Notes: generated by a model not told the origin, from the sequence alone. Numbered from the stretch's first letter, positions 15,673-23,904 are shown. The stretch: 29,493 nt of DNA from Methylococcales bacterium (GCA_023144875.1 JAGLEW010000122.1:1-29493), one strand, 5' to 3'. Program-made: numbers and translations.

Positions 15673-15710
15673 TAAACAACTTCATTGTTTTGAGCGAATG
15701 AAGCTGTTTA
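15673..15710. terminator. Bidirectional terminator hairpin between convergent genes
   Basis: TAAACA-a-CTTCATT (15673-15686) pairs with AATGAAG-c-TGTTTA (15697-15710) around a 10-base loop, giving 13 pairs with one A/C mismatch. It fills the 49-base gap between the ends of the STAND gene and the sugar transferase gene. There is no strong U tract on either side, so termination efficiency is uncertain. Confidence 0.55.
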
Positions 15711-15721
15711 TAGAGCGAGTT

Positions 15722-17131
15722 TTAATACACTTTAGCGCCTGAAAAACCTTTAAAAATAGTAAAGAATATAATTTTAACGTCTAGCCAGAGCGACCAACTG
15801 GAAATATACTCTAAATCGAAACGAATACGCCCTTCCATTTTATCCATTGTTTCCGTTTCGCCTCGAAACCCTTTGATTTGAGCCAGCCCAGTGATACCTG
15901 GTTTTACTTTGTGTCGGAGCATATAACGGCTGACTTCTTTACGATAATATTGGTTGTGAGCTACCGCGTGAGGTCTTGGTCCGACAACCGACATTTTGCC
16001 TTGTAATACGTTAACAAATTGTGGCAATTCATCCATGGAAGTTCGTCGTAAAATAGCGCCTAATTTGGTAACTCTTGGGTCATTTTTCGTGGCTTGAGTG
16101 ACGGTGCCGCCATCTTCCATCACGGACATAGAACGAAACTTCCAGACGGTGATTTCTTCACCATTAAAACCAAAACGCTTTTGTTTAAATAAAATAGGCC
16201 CTTCTGAGGTTATTTTGATCGCAATTGCGATTCCCGCAAGCAAAGGTGAAATTAAAATTAGAATAAAAAAGCTAAAAAAACAATCAAAAATACCTTTAAA
16301 AAATAAATTAACCCCTTGAAAAGGCGTATCATAAATACTAATAACAGGAATTCCTTTAAAGTCAAATACTTGAGAGCTTAATAGGCTGAAAACAAATAAA
16401 TCAGGCGCGTAATAAACAGAGGCAGTCGTATCCGATAAATCTTGTACTACTTTTTGTATTCGTTTTTCGGCCTGTAATGCAAGTGTTATATAAATAGCAT
16501 CCACTTCATTATTTTTGGTCATTTGTATTAGTTTTTCAATATCACCAATAATTGCCTCAGGTTTTATATCAACCTTATCTCTATTACTTAGTCGATCATC
16601 AAAATAGCCTACAAATTCAAAGTTTAAATTTTTCTCAGTAAATGATTTTTCAAGTTCTACTCCAAGTTTTGTAATTCCAATAATTGCTACACGGTTTACT
16701 TTGGGTTTAATAATAAGTGTAAGCCCTTTATCAATGACCGCATGAAACGCAATAATTTCAATGGGAATAATAGTGACCCAAATAAATAAATAGGCTTTAT
16801 AGGCTTTATTCTCAATGATTTCAAAGGGTGTGATATAACTCAACCCAATCATAAAAATAAAAAATACCCAAGCAAAAACAATGCCTTTTAAAATATCTAA
16901 TCGATAGCTTGTACTTTTTTCTTTATAAAAATCACTTAATTCTGTAAAGATATAAAATATAACTGTCGATAATAATAACCACCATGTATGTTCTTCATGA
17001 ACCCATTCAATTGAATTGAGTTTTAAAAGGTATAGTAATGTTAATCCAATAATAGCGGTATCAAATAGCCTAAAAAATATATAATTTTTAGTAGTATACG
17101 GACGGATCCTGCCCGCATCAGACAGTGACAT
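15722..17131 (-). CDS. WcaJ-type undecaprenyl-phosphate sugar phosphotransferase
   Basis: A 469-residue polyprenyl glycosylphosphotransferase that starts exopolysaccharide repeat synthesis by moving a sugar phosphate (often glucose-1-P) to undecaprenyl phosphate in the inner membrane. It has four N-terminal transmembrane segments (~20-135), a Rossmann-like CoA-binding domain (RVAIIGITKLGVELE at ~147-161), a membrane re-entrant helix at ~280-307, and the catalytic bacterial sugar transferase domain with KFRSM (331-335), RRTSMDELPQF (362-372), SVVGPRPH (381-388) and KPGITGLAQIKG. GGGAGA precedes the ATG. The donor sugar cannot be read from sequence. No other polymer-assembly genes (Wzx, Wzy, Wza, Wzc) are adjacent, so it is an orphan copy here. 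Confidence 0.88.
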   Translation of the reverse strand: MSLSDAGRIRPYTTKNYIFFRLFDTAIIGLTLLYLLKLNSIEWVHEEHTWWLLLSTVIFYIFTELSDFYKEKSTSYRLDILKGIVFAWVFFIFMIGLSYITPFEIIENKAYKAYLFIWVTIIPIEIIAFHAVIDKGLTLIIKPKVNRVAIIGITKLGVELEKSFTEKNLNFEFVGYFDDRLSNRDKVDIKPEAIIGDIEKLIQMTKNNEVDAIYITLALQAEKRIQKVVQDLSDTTASVYYAPDLFVFSLLSSQVFDFKGIPVISIYDTPFQGVNLFFKGIFDCFFSFFILILISPLLAGIAIAIKITSEGPILFKQKRFGFNGEEITVWKFRSMSVMEDGGTVTQATKNDPRVTKLGAILRRTSMDELPQFVNVLQGKMSVVGPRPHAVAHNQYYRKEVSRYMLRHKVKPGITGLAQIKGFRGETETMDKMEGRIRFDLEYISSWSLWLDVKIIFFTIFKGFSGAKVY

Positions 17132-17182
17132 AACAAATCTCCCATTAATAAATAATTTAATGACATGACGTCAAATAATAAA

Positions 17183-17237
17183 AAGGTAAAGCAGTCTACA
17201 AAGATACCTTGTTCCGCAGTCTAATAAAACTGAGACT
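17183..17237. repeat. Clustered short direct and inverted repeats upstream of the sugar transferase
   Basis: The octamer GCAGTCTA occurs at 17191-17198 and again at 17216-17223, 25 bases apart. AGTCT of the second copy is mirrored by AGACT at 17233-17237. AAGGTA (17183-17188) pairs with TACCTT (17205-17210) around the first copy. The cluster is 50-100 bases upstream of the sugar transferase ATG, where a regulator could bind. No regulator can be named. Confidence 0.4.
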
Positions 17238-17268
17238 CAATAACTTTGTGACTTTAATTCATAGTATA

Positions 17269-17291
17269 GATGAAAGATTGTTTATTTCATC
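17269..17291. terminator. Possible terminator hairpin after the heme A synthase gene
   Basis: GATGAAA (17269-17275) and TTTCATC (17285-17291) form a perfect 7-base stem with a 9-base loop, about 37 bases past the stop codon of the leftward heme A synthase gene. A U run is lacking, so it may instead be part of the sugar transferase promoter region. Confidence 0.3.
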
Positions 17292-17327
17292 TGATAGAAA
17301 TAATAGTTAAGGAATAGGGATAAAGGG

Positions 17328-18317
17328 CTAAGAATCTTTATAATATTTATTACTGCTGTATTTTAGGCAAATAAAAATAAAAAACTGCACCCCAAAAATT
17401 AAATTTGCGATTAATAAGTGGATAGGTTGAGCGATTGGTGGCATTCCTAAGCGATCTAAACTCACCCCTGCTAAAATAGCGATCACAATTAAGCTCATTA
17501 GATGGATGATTGCCGTTTTTAATAGATGTTTTTTAGGGAGACGGGCAATGATTCTCCAACTTAGCCAACTATTGCCAAATAAAACGACTGCTGAAAAGGA
17601 ACGATGCACATAAAAAATGATTGGAAAACTATCGCGCCAATAGATTCGATCAATATAGCCATGTTGATTGGCAATAAAATCCACCGCTTCTCGTACTTGT
17701 GTTCCCATAACTACTTGTAGTAGGGTTATCAACATTAAAACAATCAGTAGTGTGTGTGTTGAAGAGGGAATATTTTGTGTATTAAGTTGGCTTAAAAAGG
17801 TTTTTTGTGAGCGGGCAATCGCATAGATTAAAAGTGCCACAATAAACAACGCTAACAGCATGTGCAACGTAATCATAAAGGGTTTGAGGTTACTGGCAAC
17901 CACGGCTGAGCCTAGCCAGCCTTGAAAACACACTAAAAAAAGTACAGATAAGGAGAGATAAAACACACCCTTATCGGCTTTTAAATAAATCCGTGATGCC
18001 CATGCGGTCAAAATAATAATAAAGCCAATAGCAACGCCTGTTAAGCGATTGGCGTATTCTGTCCATGTTTTAACGAGGTTGAAATCCGTATTTTTATAAC
18101 CCCGTTCGGCGTAAATTTCATGATAATCGGGTGGCAATTGAGACTCATGAGTGGGCGGAACCCATTGCCCAAAGCAGGTCGGCCAATCAGGGCAACCCAT
18201 TCCTGCTCCTGATGCTCGCACTAAGCCCCCCACTAAAATGACTAAATAAATAGAAAAAATAGCTAAAATTCCTAAGCGCCGAAAACGAAATGCGGCGGTT
18301 GCATCAATCATAGTCAT
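17328..18317 (-). CDS. ctaA: Heme A synthase (COX15/CtaA family)
   Basis: Heme A synthase oxidises the C8 methyl of heme O to a formyl group in the inner membrane, making heme A for aa3-type cytochrome oxidase. The 329-residue protein has about eight transmembrane helices. The first periplasmic loop carries the conserved cysteine pair C42 and C48 in GMGCPDWPTCFGQW. Heme-ligand candidates in the other helices include the histidines of TLHMLLALF, YVHRSFSAV and QPIHLLIAN. The position that is often EXXHR reads E87-Y-A-N90-R91, so Asn replaces one usual His. It lies 38 bases after trxB on the same strand and may share its transcript. No ctaB or oxidase gene is in the window. Confidence 0.92.
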   Translation of the reverse strand: MTMIDATAAFRFRRLGILAIFSIYLVILVGGLVRASGAGMGCPDWPTCFGQWVPPTHESQLPPDYHEIYAERGYKNTDFNLVKTWTEYANRLTGVAIGFIIILTAWASRIYLKADKGVFYLSLSVLFLVCFQGWLGSAVVASNLKPFMITLHMLLALFIVALLIYAIARSQKTFLSQLNTQNIPSSTHTLLIVLMLITLLQVVMGTQVREAVDFIANQHGYIDRIYWRDSFPIIFYVHRSFSAVVLFGNSWLSWRIIARLPKKHLLKTAIIHLMSLIVIAILAGVSLDRLGMPPIAQPIHLLIANLIFGVQFFIFICLKYSSNKYYKDS

Positions 18318-18355
18318 TACGCCTATTTATAATGGGGTGGGCATTAGAGTCGTTT

Positions 18356-19318
18356 TTACGATTGATCGGCAAGATCGTCTAAATATTTTTCAGCATCTAA
18401 AGCGGCCATACAGCCTGCGCCTGATGAGGTAATAGCCTGTTTATAAACGGAATCCATCACATCGCCTGCGGCAAATACTCCTTTAACACTGGTGGCGGTT
18501 GCATTGCCTTCTATACCACTTTTTACCTGAATGTAGCCATGATTCATAACCAACTGACCATCGAAAATTCCTGTATTAGGGGTGTGACCGATGGCAATAA
18601 AAACCCCGTGAACATCGACTTCTTTGCTTGAATCGTCTTTGGTGCTTTTAATTCTCATGCCTGTAACACCCATCTCATCACCGAGAATTTCTTCTAATTG
18701 ATAATCCCATTCAATGGTGACATTACCTGTGGCATTTTTTTCGATGAGTTTATCCGCTAAAATTTTCTCAGAACGAAATTTATCACGGCGATGAACCACG
18801 GTTACCTTTGAGGCAATATTTGCTAAATACAACGCTTCTTCCACGGCTGTATTACCACCACCAATAACCGCTACAGGTTTGTTTTTATAAAAAAAACCAT
18901 CACATGTTGCACAAGCGGACACGCCACGACCATGAAACGTTTTTTCAGATTTTAGGCCTAAATATTTTGCCGAAGCACCTGTGGCAATAATCAGCGCATC
19001 ACAAGTATAAGTACCTGCATCGCCTGTTAACGTGAAAGGTGATTGTAATAAATCAGCGGTATGAATGTGATCAAAAATAATTTTAGTATCAAAACGCTCG
19101 GCGTGTTTTTGCATTCGGCTCATTAATTCAGGCCCTTGAACGCCTTCAAAATCCCCTGGCCAATTATCCACATCCGTCGTGGTCGTTAATTGCCCGCCTT
19201 GCTCCATGCCTGTAATCATGACGGGATTTAAATTGGCGCGTGCTGCATAAATGGCGGCAGTATAGCCTGCAGGCCCTGAGCCTAAAATTAAAAGACGATG
19301 ATGTTGAATGTCACTCAT
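18356..19318 (-). CDS. trxB: Thioredoxin-disulfide reductase
   Basis: Thioredoxin reductase uses NADPH and FAD to reduce thioredoxin in the cytoplasm. The 320-residue length is standard. Residues 10-20 hold the FAD motif LILGSGPAGYT. The redox-active pair is C136-A-T-C139 in SACATCDGFFY. The NADPH motif VIGGGNTAVEEA is at ~151-162, and the C-terminal FAD segment GVFAAGDVMDS is present. A promoter can be seen upstream at 19354-19381. Heme A synthase follows 38 bases downstream. All catalytic residues are intact. Confidence 0.96.
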   Translation of the reverse strand: MSDIQHHRLLILGSGPAGYTAAIYAARANLNPVMITGMEQGGQLTTTTDVDNWPGDFEGVQGPELMSRMQKHAERFDTKIIFDHIHTADLLQSPFTLTGDAGTYTCDALIIATGASAKYLGLKSEKTFHGRGVSACATCDGFFYKNKPVAVIGGGNTAVEEALYLANIASKVTVVHRRDKFRSEKILADKLIEKNATGNVTIEWDYQLEEILGDEMGVTGMRIKSTKDDSSKEVDVHGVFIAIGHTPNTGIFDGQLVMNHGYIQVKSGIEGNATATSVKGVFAAGDVMDSVYKQAITSSGAGCMAALDAEKYLDDLADQS

Positions 19319-19353
19319 AATGAGGTTTCCGAAATAGTAAAAAGTTATGATTA

Positions 19354-19381
19354 ATTATACGAGGAATTTATGATTGGTAAA
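19354..19381 (-). promoter_or_regulatory. Sigma-70 type promoter of trxB
   Basis: Read on the minus strand, TTTACC (19381-19376) and TATAAT (19359-19354) are separated by 16 bases; the -10 box is perfect and the -35 box matches four of six. Transcription would begin near 19347, about 29 bases before the trxB ATG. Confidence 0.6.
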
Positions 19382-19440
19382 CCTTAGATTTTTGAAGCCG
19401 TTTATACTTAAGATCAATTTAAATGTTAAGGAAAGGTTCC

Positions 19441-20670
19441 GTGTTAAATGTTATTTGGGGTTTATTTTTTATCACAGCGTTTATTATAGCCACTTTTAAG
19501 TGGTTATTTTTAGGCGATCAGCAGATTTTTTCCGACATTATGAGTGCGATGTTTAGCCTTTCAAAAACCGCATTTGATATTTCATTAGGCTTAACTGGCG
19601 TGTTAGCTTTATGGTTGGGCATCATGAAAATTGGTGAACGTTGTGGCTTTATTCAGCTATTAACCCGTGGACTAGCGCCATTATTTAAACGATTAATGCC
19701 TGAAATCCCTGAAAATCACCCTGCTTTAGGGGCAATGGTTATGAATATTGCCGCTAATGCCTTAGGTCTGGATAATGCGGCAACGCCTCTAGGGATTAAA
19801 GCCATGCAGGAATTACAAAAACTCAACCCTAGCTCCGATACCGCGAGTAACGCACAAATTTTATTTTTAGTGATTAATACCTCGGCGGTCACTTTATTCC
19901 CGATTGCTATTTTTACTTATCGTGCACAATTAGGGGCGGCCAACCCGACCGATGTGTTTATTCCTATCTTAATCGCCACATATATTTCAACGCTTGCGGG
20001 GATGGCAATGGTTTCAGTGATTCAAAAAATCAACCTATTAGACCGAGTAATTTTAGGGTATTTTTTAGGTTTTAGTGTGTTTGTTGGTGGATTAGTCTTG
20101 TATTTTTCTCAATTAACGCAAACTGAAATGCTCACTCAATCCGCATTAATCAGTCATGTGACGTTATTTAGTTTAGTCATTATTTTTATTACCACGGCGA
20201 TGTTTAAAAAAATAAATGCGTATGAAGCGTTTATTGAGGGTGCGAAAGAAGGTTTTAATACCGCGATTATGATTATTCCTTACTTGGTAGCGATGTTAGT
20301 GGCAATTGGTGTTTTTAGAGCCAGTGGCGCATTAGAGTTGCTAGCGGATGGCTTACGGTATTATGTTAATTTAGCGGGGATGGATACGCGTTTTATTGAT
20401 GCTATACCAACAGCCTTAATGAAACCTTTTAGTGGTAGTGGTGCAAGAGCCATGATGATTGATACCATGACAACTCATGGTGCTGATTCTTTTGCAGGGC
20501 ATTTGGCCTCAATTGTTCAAGGCAGTACGGAAACCACTTTTTATGTGTTAGCGGTGTATTTTGGCGCGGTAGGGATTAAAAATATTCGCCATGCGGTGAC
20601 TTGTGGTGTGGTTGCTGATATGGCAGGAATATTGGCGGCGATTGGCGTGACTTATTGGTTTTTTGGGTGA
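19441..20670 (+). CDS. SpmA-SpmB fusion, nucleoside recognition (Gate) domain membrane protein
   Basis: A ~409-residue inner-membrane protein that fuses the two 'spore maturation' proteins SpmA and SpmB, each a Gate-domain unit. The function in non-sporulating proteobacteria is unknown; transport is likely. The N-half carries LGAMVMNIAANALGLDNAATPLGIKAM, shortened here as NIAANALGLDNAATPLG, the SpmA hallmark. The C-half carries KPFSGSGARAMMIDTM and GSTETTFYVLAVYFG, the SpmB hallmarks. About ten hydrophobic segments are visible. The start is best placed at GTG 19441 (LNVIWGLFF), because AAGGA lies eight bases upstream; the in-frame ATG 19423 has no ribosome-binding site and adds six polar residues. 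Confidence 0.85.
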   Translation: MLNVIWGLFFITAFIIATFKWLFLGDQQIFSDIMSAMFSLSKTAFDISLGLTGVLALWLGIMKIGERCGFIQLLTRGLAPLFKRLMPEIPENHPALGAMVMNIAANALGLDNAATPLGIKAMQELQKLNPSSDTASNAQILFLVINTSAVTLFPIAIFTYRAQLGAANPTDVFIPILIATYISTLAGMAMVSVIQKINLLDRVILGYFLGFSVFVGGLVLYFSQLTQTEMLTQSALISHVTLFSLVIIFITTAMFKKINAYEAFIEGAKEGFNTAIMIIPYLVAMLVAIGVFRASGALELLADGLRYYVNLAGMDTRFIDAIPTALMKPFSGSGARAMMIDTMTTHGADSFAGHLASIVQGSTETTFYVLAVYFGAVGIKNIRHAVTCGVVADMAGILAAIGVTYWFFG

Positions 20671-20747
20671 AAATTATTGGTTTTATTTAAAGCAGGACGT
20701 ATAGAAGATCGGTTTACACTATTTACTGGCTTACAGGTCTGAGATTA

Positions 20748-20787
20748 ACTCAATTGAAACTTTGTGGCATAAAATAAACAATTGAGT
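20748..20787. repeat. Inverted repeat, possible RNA hairpin
   Basis: ACTCAATTG (20748-20756) and CAATTGAGT (20779-20787) are exact reverse complements with a 22-base loop. A related CCATTGAATTGCAATATTG segment follows at once, so alternative pairings are possible. There is no U tract to make it a terminator. Confidence 0.45.
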
Positions 20788-20830
20788 AGTTGCCATTGAA
20801 TTGCAATATTGATTATCATACGCTGAAAGA

Positions 20831-20902
20831 GTGACATTAAATATTCTGAAAATATACGCTCTAGGCTTTATTGTCTGGGGACTTGGTAGTTATTTTAAAT
20901 GA
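20831..20902 (+). CDS. Possible 23-residue single-helix membrane peptide
   Basis: GTG 20831 opens a frame of 23 codons ending at TGA 20900-20902. The peptide MTLNILKIYALGFIVWGLG... is hydrophobic and could form one transmembrane helix. GAAAGA just upstream is a weak ribosome-binding site. The TGA overlaps the ATG (ATGA) of a second 15-residue ORF running to 20946 (MMQNNGGLVDGTYTK), the typical layout of translational coupling, or a broken single gene. Composition alone supports this; it could be chance. Confidence 0.25.
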   Translation: MTLNILKIYALGFIVWGLGSYFK

Positions 20903-20977
20903 TGCAAAATAATGGGGGCTTAGTTGACGGCACTTATACAAAATGACATTAGCGCGTTTAACCTATAAAGTTAATTT

Positions 20978-21373
20978 ATGACAAAATTTAAGTGTTCAAT
21001 TCGTGTATATTATGAAGATACGGATTTAGGCAGTGTGGTTTATCATGCCAATTATTTAAAATTTTTTGAGCGCGCTCGTACGGAAATGTTGCGTGAAAAA
21101 GGGATAGAGCAAGATCTTTTAATTCGTGAGCAAAATGTTATTTTTGCAGTACGTTCGGCGATGGTTGATTATTTAAGTCCTGCCCGATTTAATGATCTTC
21201 TGGTGATTCATTCTGAGATCAGCCAATTAAAAAAAGCCAGTTTGATTTTTACGCAAAACATGCATCGAGAACAACAGATATTGTGCAAGACAACGGTGAA
21301 GATTGCTTGCTTAAATGCAGAAAGTCTAAGGCCTAAAGCCATTCCCTTAACATTATTAACACAATTTAAATAA
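20978..21373 (+). CDS. ybgC: Tol-Pal-associated acyl-CoA thioesterase YbgC
   Basis: A 131-residue hotdog-fold thioesterase, cytoplasmic, that in E. coli acts on acyl-CoA or acyl-carrier-protein substrates and is encoded with the Tol-Pal system. The family signature YYEDTDLGSVVYHANY is present, with Asp16 as the likely catalytic residue and Tyr22-His23 following; FFERARTEML comes next as in E. coli YbgC. The usual GG after DTD is reduced to LGS here. It is the first gene of the Tol-Pal block, 62 bases ahead of tolQ. Role in Tol function itself is not settled for the family. Confidence 0.93.
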   Translation: MTKFKCSIRVYYEDTDLGSVVYHANYLKFFERARTEMLREKGIEQDLLIREQNVIFAVRSAMVDYLSPARFNDLLVIHSEISQLKKASLIFTQNMHREQQILCKTTVKIACLNAESLRPKAIPLTLLTQFK

Positions 21374-21435
21374 TCGGCTAGGCTTAAATTAATGGCTCTA
21401 TCGGTTTTATTCAAATGACTTTAAAAAAATAACTT

Positions 21436-22110
21436 ATGAATATTGATTTATCCATCTTCAACTTAGTATTAGAAGCCAGCTTGGTGGTACAGGTTGTCAT
21501 TTTAATTTTACTGATTAGTTCCGTGATTTCATGGATGTTTATTTTTTCAAAAGGGATAGAGCTTAAGATGACTTTGCTTCAGACCAAAAAATTTGAAAGA
21601 AAATTCTTTGGTGATGATAGTTTAACCGAGCTTTATAATAAATTATCGGGCGATCGCTACAGACCTAAAGGGCTTGAAAAAATTTTTTTACGAGGTTATA
21701 AAGAATTTTCTCTCATGCATCAGCAAGGGGGATTAGCTACGGCTGTCTTAATTGAAAGCGCTCAACGTGCTATGCGGATTGAGTTAACACGAGAATTGGA
21801 TAAGTTAGATAAATCTTTGCCTTTTTTAGCGACGGTGGGATCAACCAGTCCTTACATTGGTTTATTTGGTACGGTTTGGGGAATTATGAATGCGTTTCAA
21901 TCATTAGTGCATGTTCAACAAGCGACGTTAACTCAAGTAGCACCTGGTATTGCAGAGGCTTTAATTGCAACGGCTGTCGGTTTGTTTGCCGCTATTCCAT
22001 CGGTGATCGCTTACAATCGATTTGCAACCCGTGTTGATCGAATTGCGAGTCGTCATGAAATATTTATTGATGAATTTGTGAACCGTTTACATCGATTGGC
22101 GCACAAATAA
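21436..22110 (+). CDS. tolQ: Tol-Pal energy-transducing subunit TolQ
   Basis: TolQ forms the pentameric proton-channel stator with TolR in the inner membrane, energising TolA during cell constriction. The 224-residue protein has three transmembrane helices at ~15-37, ~133-155 and ~172-193, with a cytoplasmic loop between the first two. The ExbB/MotA-type signature STSPYIGLFGTVWGIMNAF (137-154) and APGIAEALIATAVGLFAAIP (169-188) are intact. The stop codon TAA shares its last base with the tolR ATG, so translation is likely coupled. Confidence 0.96.
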   Translation: MNIDLSIFNLVLEASLVVQVVILILLISSVISWMFIFSKGIELKMTLLQTKKFERKFFGDDSLTELYNKLSGDRYRPKGLEKIFLRGYKEFSLMHQQGGLATAVLIESAQRAMRIELTRELDKLDKSLPFLATVGSTSPYIGLFGTVWGIMNAFQSLVHVQQATLTQVAPGIAEALIATAVGLFAAIPSVIAYNRFATRVDRIASRHEIFIDEFVNRLHRLAHK

Positions 22111-22532
22111 TGGAGTCACGTCGCCCTCGAAGAAAACCTATGTCTGAAATCAATGTCGTGCCATATATTGATGTGATGTTGGTATTACTGGTTATTTTTA
22201 TGGTGACCTCACCATTACAACAACAAGGACTTGATATTGATTTGCCGATTGCGAAAGGCAAGCCGATTCAGTCCGAAGAAACACCAACACTGATTATTAG
22301 CGTAAAAAAAAATGGGAAGTATTACATCAGTGAAGATGCGAGTAAGCCTGAACAGGTTTCATCGCAAAAATTGGTCTCAAAAGTTGTAGCGCTTTATCAT
22401 GATAAACCGACGATGCAGGTTTATATTCGTGGTGATAAAGCGGTGAAATATGGGGATGTTGTTGAAGTAATGGCGGGTTTAAAACAGTCAGGGATTGCTC
22501 GAATTGGTTTAATTACTACCGCAGACGAATAA
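22110..22532 (+). CDS. tolR: Tol-Pal stator protein TolR
   Basis: TolR is the ExbD-like stator partner of TolQ. The 140-residue protein has one N-terminal transmembrane helix (~19-37) whose Asp21 in VVPYIDVMLVLLVIFMVTSP is the proton-carrying residue, followed by a periplasmic domain ending VMAGLKQSGIARIGLITTADE. The basic N-terminus ESRRPRRKP matches the positive-inside rule. The start overlaps the tolQ stop by one base, and tolA follows after four bases with AAGGA in the gap. Confidence 0.96.
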   Translation: MESRRPRRKPMSEINVVPYIDVMLVLLVIFMVTSPLQQQGLDIDLPIAKGKPIQSEETPTLIISVKKNGKYYISEDASKPEQVSSQKLVSKVVALYHDKPTMQVYIRGDKAVKYGDVVEVMAGLKQSGIARIGLITTADE

Positions 22533-22536
22533 GGAA

Positions 22537-23904
22537 ATGAAATACGGTTCGGCATTTTTTTACGCTCTCATCTTTCATGCGTTGCTGGCGTTTTTCTTTG
22601 TTTTAAACTTTTCTGATGAGATAAAACGTAAACTCAATCTCAACGAAGCAATCAGCGTACATCTTCTGGACGGTAAGGATTTTATTCAAACTTCTCCTGT
22701 TCTTTCGAAAGAAATTCCTCTTAAAAAAGCCGAACTGTTTGAGCCATTAAGTGAAGTTGAAACCTATGAACAAAAACAAGCTCGTGAATTAGCCGAACGT
22801 ATTCGTCTTGAAAAATTAGAAGCGCTTCGGTTAGCTGAATTAGAGCGACAACGTATACTTAAAGCACAGCGGCTTGCTGCAGAACGACAACAAATGGCGG
22901 AACTGGCGCGATTACAGGCAGTTGAATTAGCGGAACAACGTGAAGCAGAAGCAGAAATAGAGCGTCTGGTAGCAATTGAGCAGCAAAAAATTGATGCTCA
23001 GCAATTAAAATTAAAAATGAAAATCGCGGAAGTTGAAAAAGAAGTTGCTCAAAAACAACAACGACTTATCGTGGATAAACAACAAGAGGCGAATCGTTTA
23101 ATCGCTGCGACTAAGCGTAAAAAAATACAGGAATCTAAAAAAGCCAAAGAGAAGACTGAAAAGAAAAAAAAAGAACGCGCTGAAAAATTAAAAAAACAGC
23201 AATCTAAAGATAAGAAAAAAGAAAAAGCGGATAAGCGGCGAAAAGAAAAGGCGGATAAGCGCCGAAAAGAAAAGGCGGATAAGCAGCGAAAAGAAAAGGC
23301 CGCACAGAATGGACGGGCTAAAAAAGAAAGGAATCGCAAAAAATCCGAAGCAAATGCTAAGGCGAATGCCAGTGCCAAAGCAAATGCTGATGCTAAAAAA
23401 GAAAAACAAGCGGCAGACAGAAGAGCACGCAAATACGCCCAACGACAAAAAAAGGCGAGGGTGGCTGAAAAAGCACGTCAGCAACGAGAAGAAGATGAAA
23501 AACAACAGCTGTTAAGGGAGTTAGCACAAGAACAAAAAGCAATTCGTGATGCAAGCAAAAAGTCCGCACGAGAAGCTGAAAAAAAATCCGTTAAAAGAAA
23601 AGAAGTGAAAGCCCGACAAGCGAAAGATATATCGCGTTTTATTGGGGGGCTTCAGGGACGGTTACGTGGTACATGGACGCGCCCTATTTCAATGGCGTCT
23701 AATTTATCCTGTAAAGTTCGAGTCCGATTAAGACGGAATGGGCAGGTTAAGAGTGCAAAAATTGCCAGAAGTAGTGGTAACTCTTTTTTTGATCAGTCAG
23801 CGCTTAATGCGGTTTATAAAGCCAGTCCTTTGCCGATTCCAAATGATTCAGACCTGTATACGGAGCATTTTAAATCCTTTACCTTTACCTTTAAGCCTGA
23901 GTAA
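22537..23904 (+). CDS. tolA: Cell envelope integrity protein TolA
   Basis: TolA links the TolQR motor to Pal and TolB across the periplasm. The 455-residue protein has an N-terminal transmembrane helix (~5-25, with His14 in the place of the SHxxLS motif that contacts TolQR), a very long alpha-helical domain II (~70-365) rich in Lys, Ala, Glu and Arg, and domain III (~370-455) containing LQGRLRGTWTRP, CKVRVRLRRNGQV and SSGNSFFDQSALNAV. Domain II carries three exact-length 24-base tandem units. It is somewhat longer than E. coli TolA. Shadow frames in the lysine-rich part are not genes. Confidence 0.94.
   Translation: MKYGSAFFYALIFHALLAFFFVLNFSDEIKRKLNLNEAISVHLLDGKDFIQTSPVLSKEIPLKKAELFEPLSEVETYEQKQARELAERIRLEKLEALRLAELERQRILKAQRLAAERQQMAELARLQAVELAEQREAEAEIERLVAIEQQKIDAQQLKLKMKIAEVEKEVAQKQQRLIVDKQQEANRLIAATKRKKIQESKKAKEKTEKKKKERAEKLKKQQSKDKKKEKADKRRKEKADKRRKEKADKQRKEKAAQNGRAKKERNRKKSEANAKANASAKANADAKKEKQAADRRARKYAQRQKKARVAEKARQQREEDEKQQLLRELAQEQKAIRDASKKSAREAEKKSVKRKEVKARQAKDISRFIGGLQGRLRGTWTRPISMASNLSCKVRVRLRRNGQVKSAKIARSSGNSFFDQSALNAVYKASPLPIPNDSDLYTEHFKSFTFTFKPE
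23227..23298 (+). repeat. Three tandem 24-base units in tolA domain II
   Basis: Units at 23227-23250, 23251-23274 and 23275-23298 begin GCGGATAAGC and encode ADKRRKEK, ADKRRKEK and ADKQRKEK. They differ at only a few bases. The length is a multiple of three, so copy-number change would lengthen or shorten the TolA helix without a frameshift. Confidence 0.85.

Larger units (their letters stand above)
20671..20977. other. 307-base intergenic region upstream of the Tol-Pal cluster
   Basis: No gene of normal size is present. The stretch holds a 9-base inverted repeat (20748-20756 and 20779-20787), two tiny overlapping ORFs (20831-20946), and presumably the ybgC promoter, for which I find only weak candidates (TATAAA at 20964-20969 is too near the ATG to give a leader). 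No clear terminator for the upstream gene is seen. Confidence 0.6.

Noticed and set aside
20897..20902. Programmed -1 frameshift joining the two tiny ORFs
   Set aside because: The codons TTT AAA in this phase do not allow simultaneous re-pairing; translational coupling explains the ATGA overlap more simply.
23049..23515. Long open frames antisense and out of frame in the tolA helical domain
   Set aside because: They mirror the lysine/alanine repeat codons (Phe/Ser/Leu-rich translations) and have no family features.
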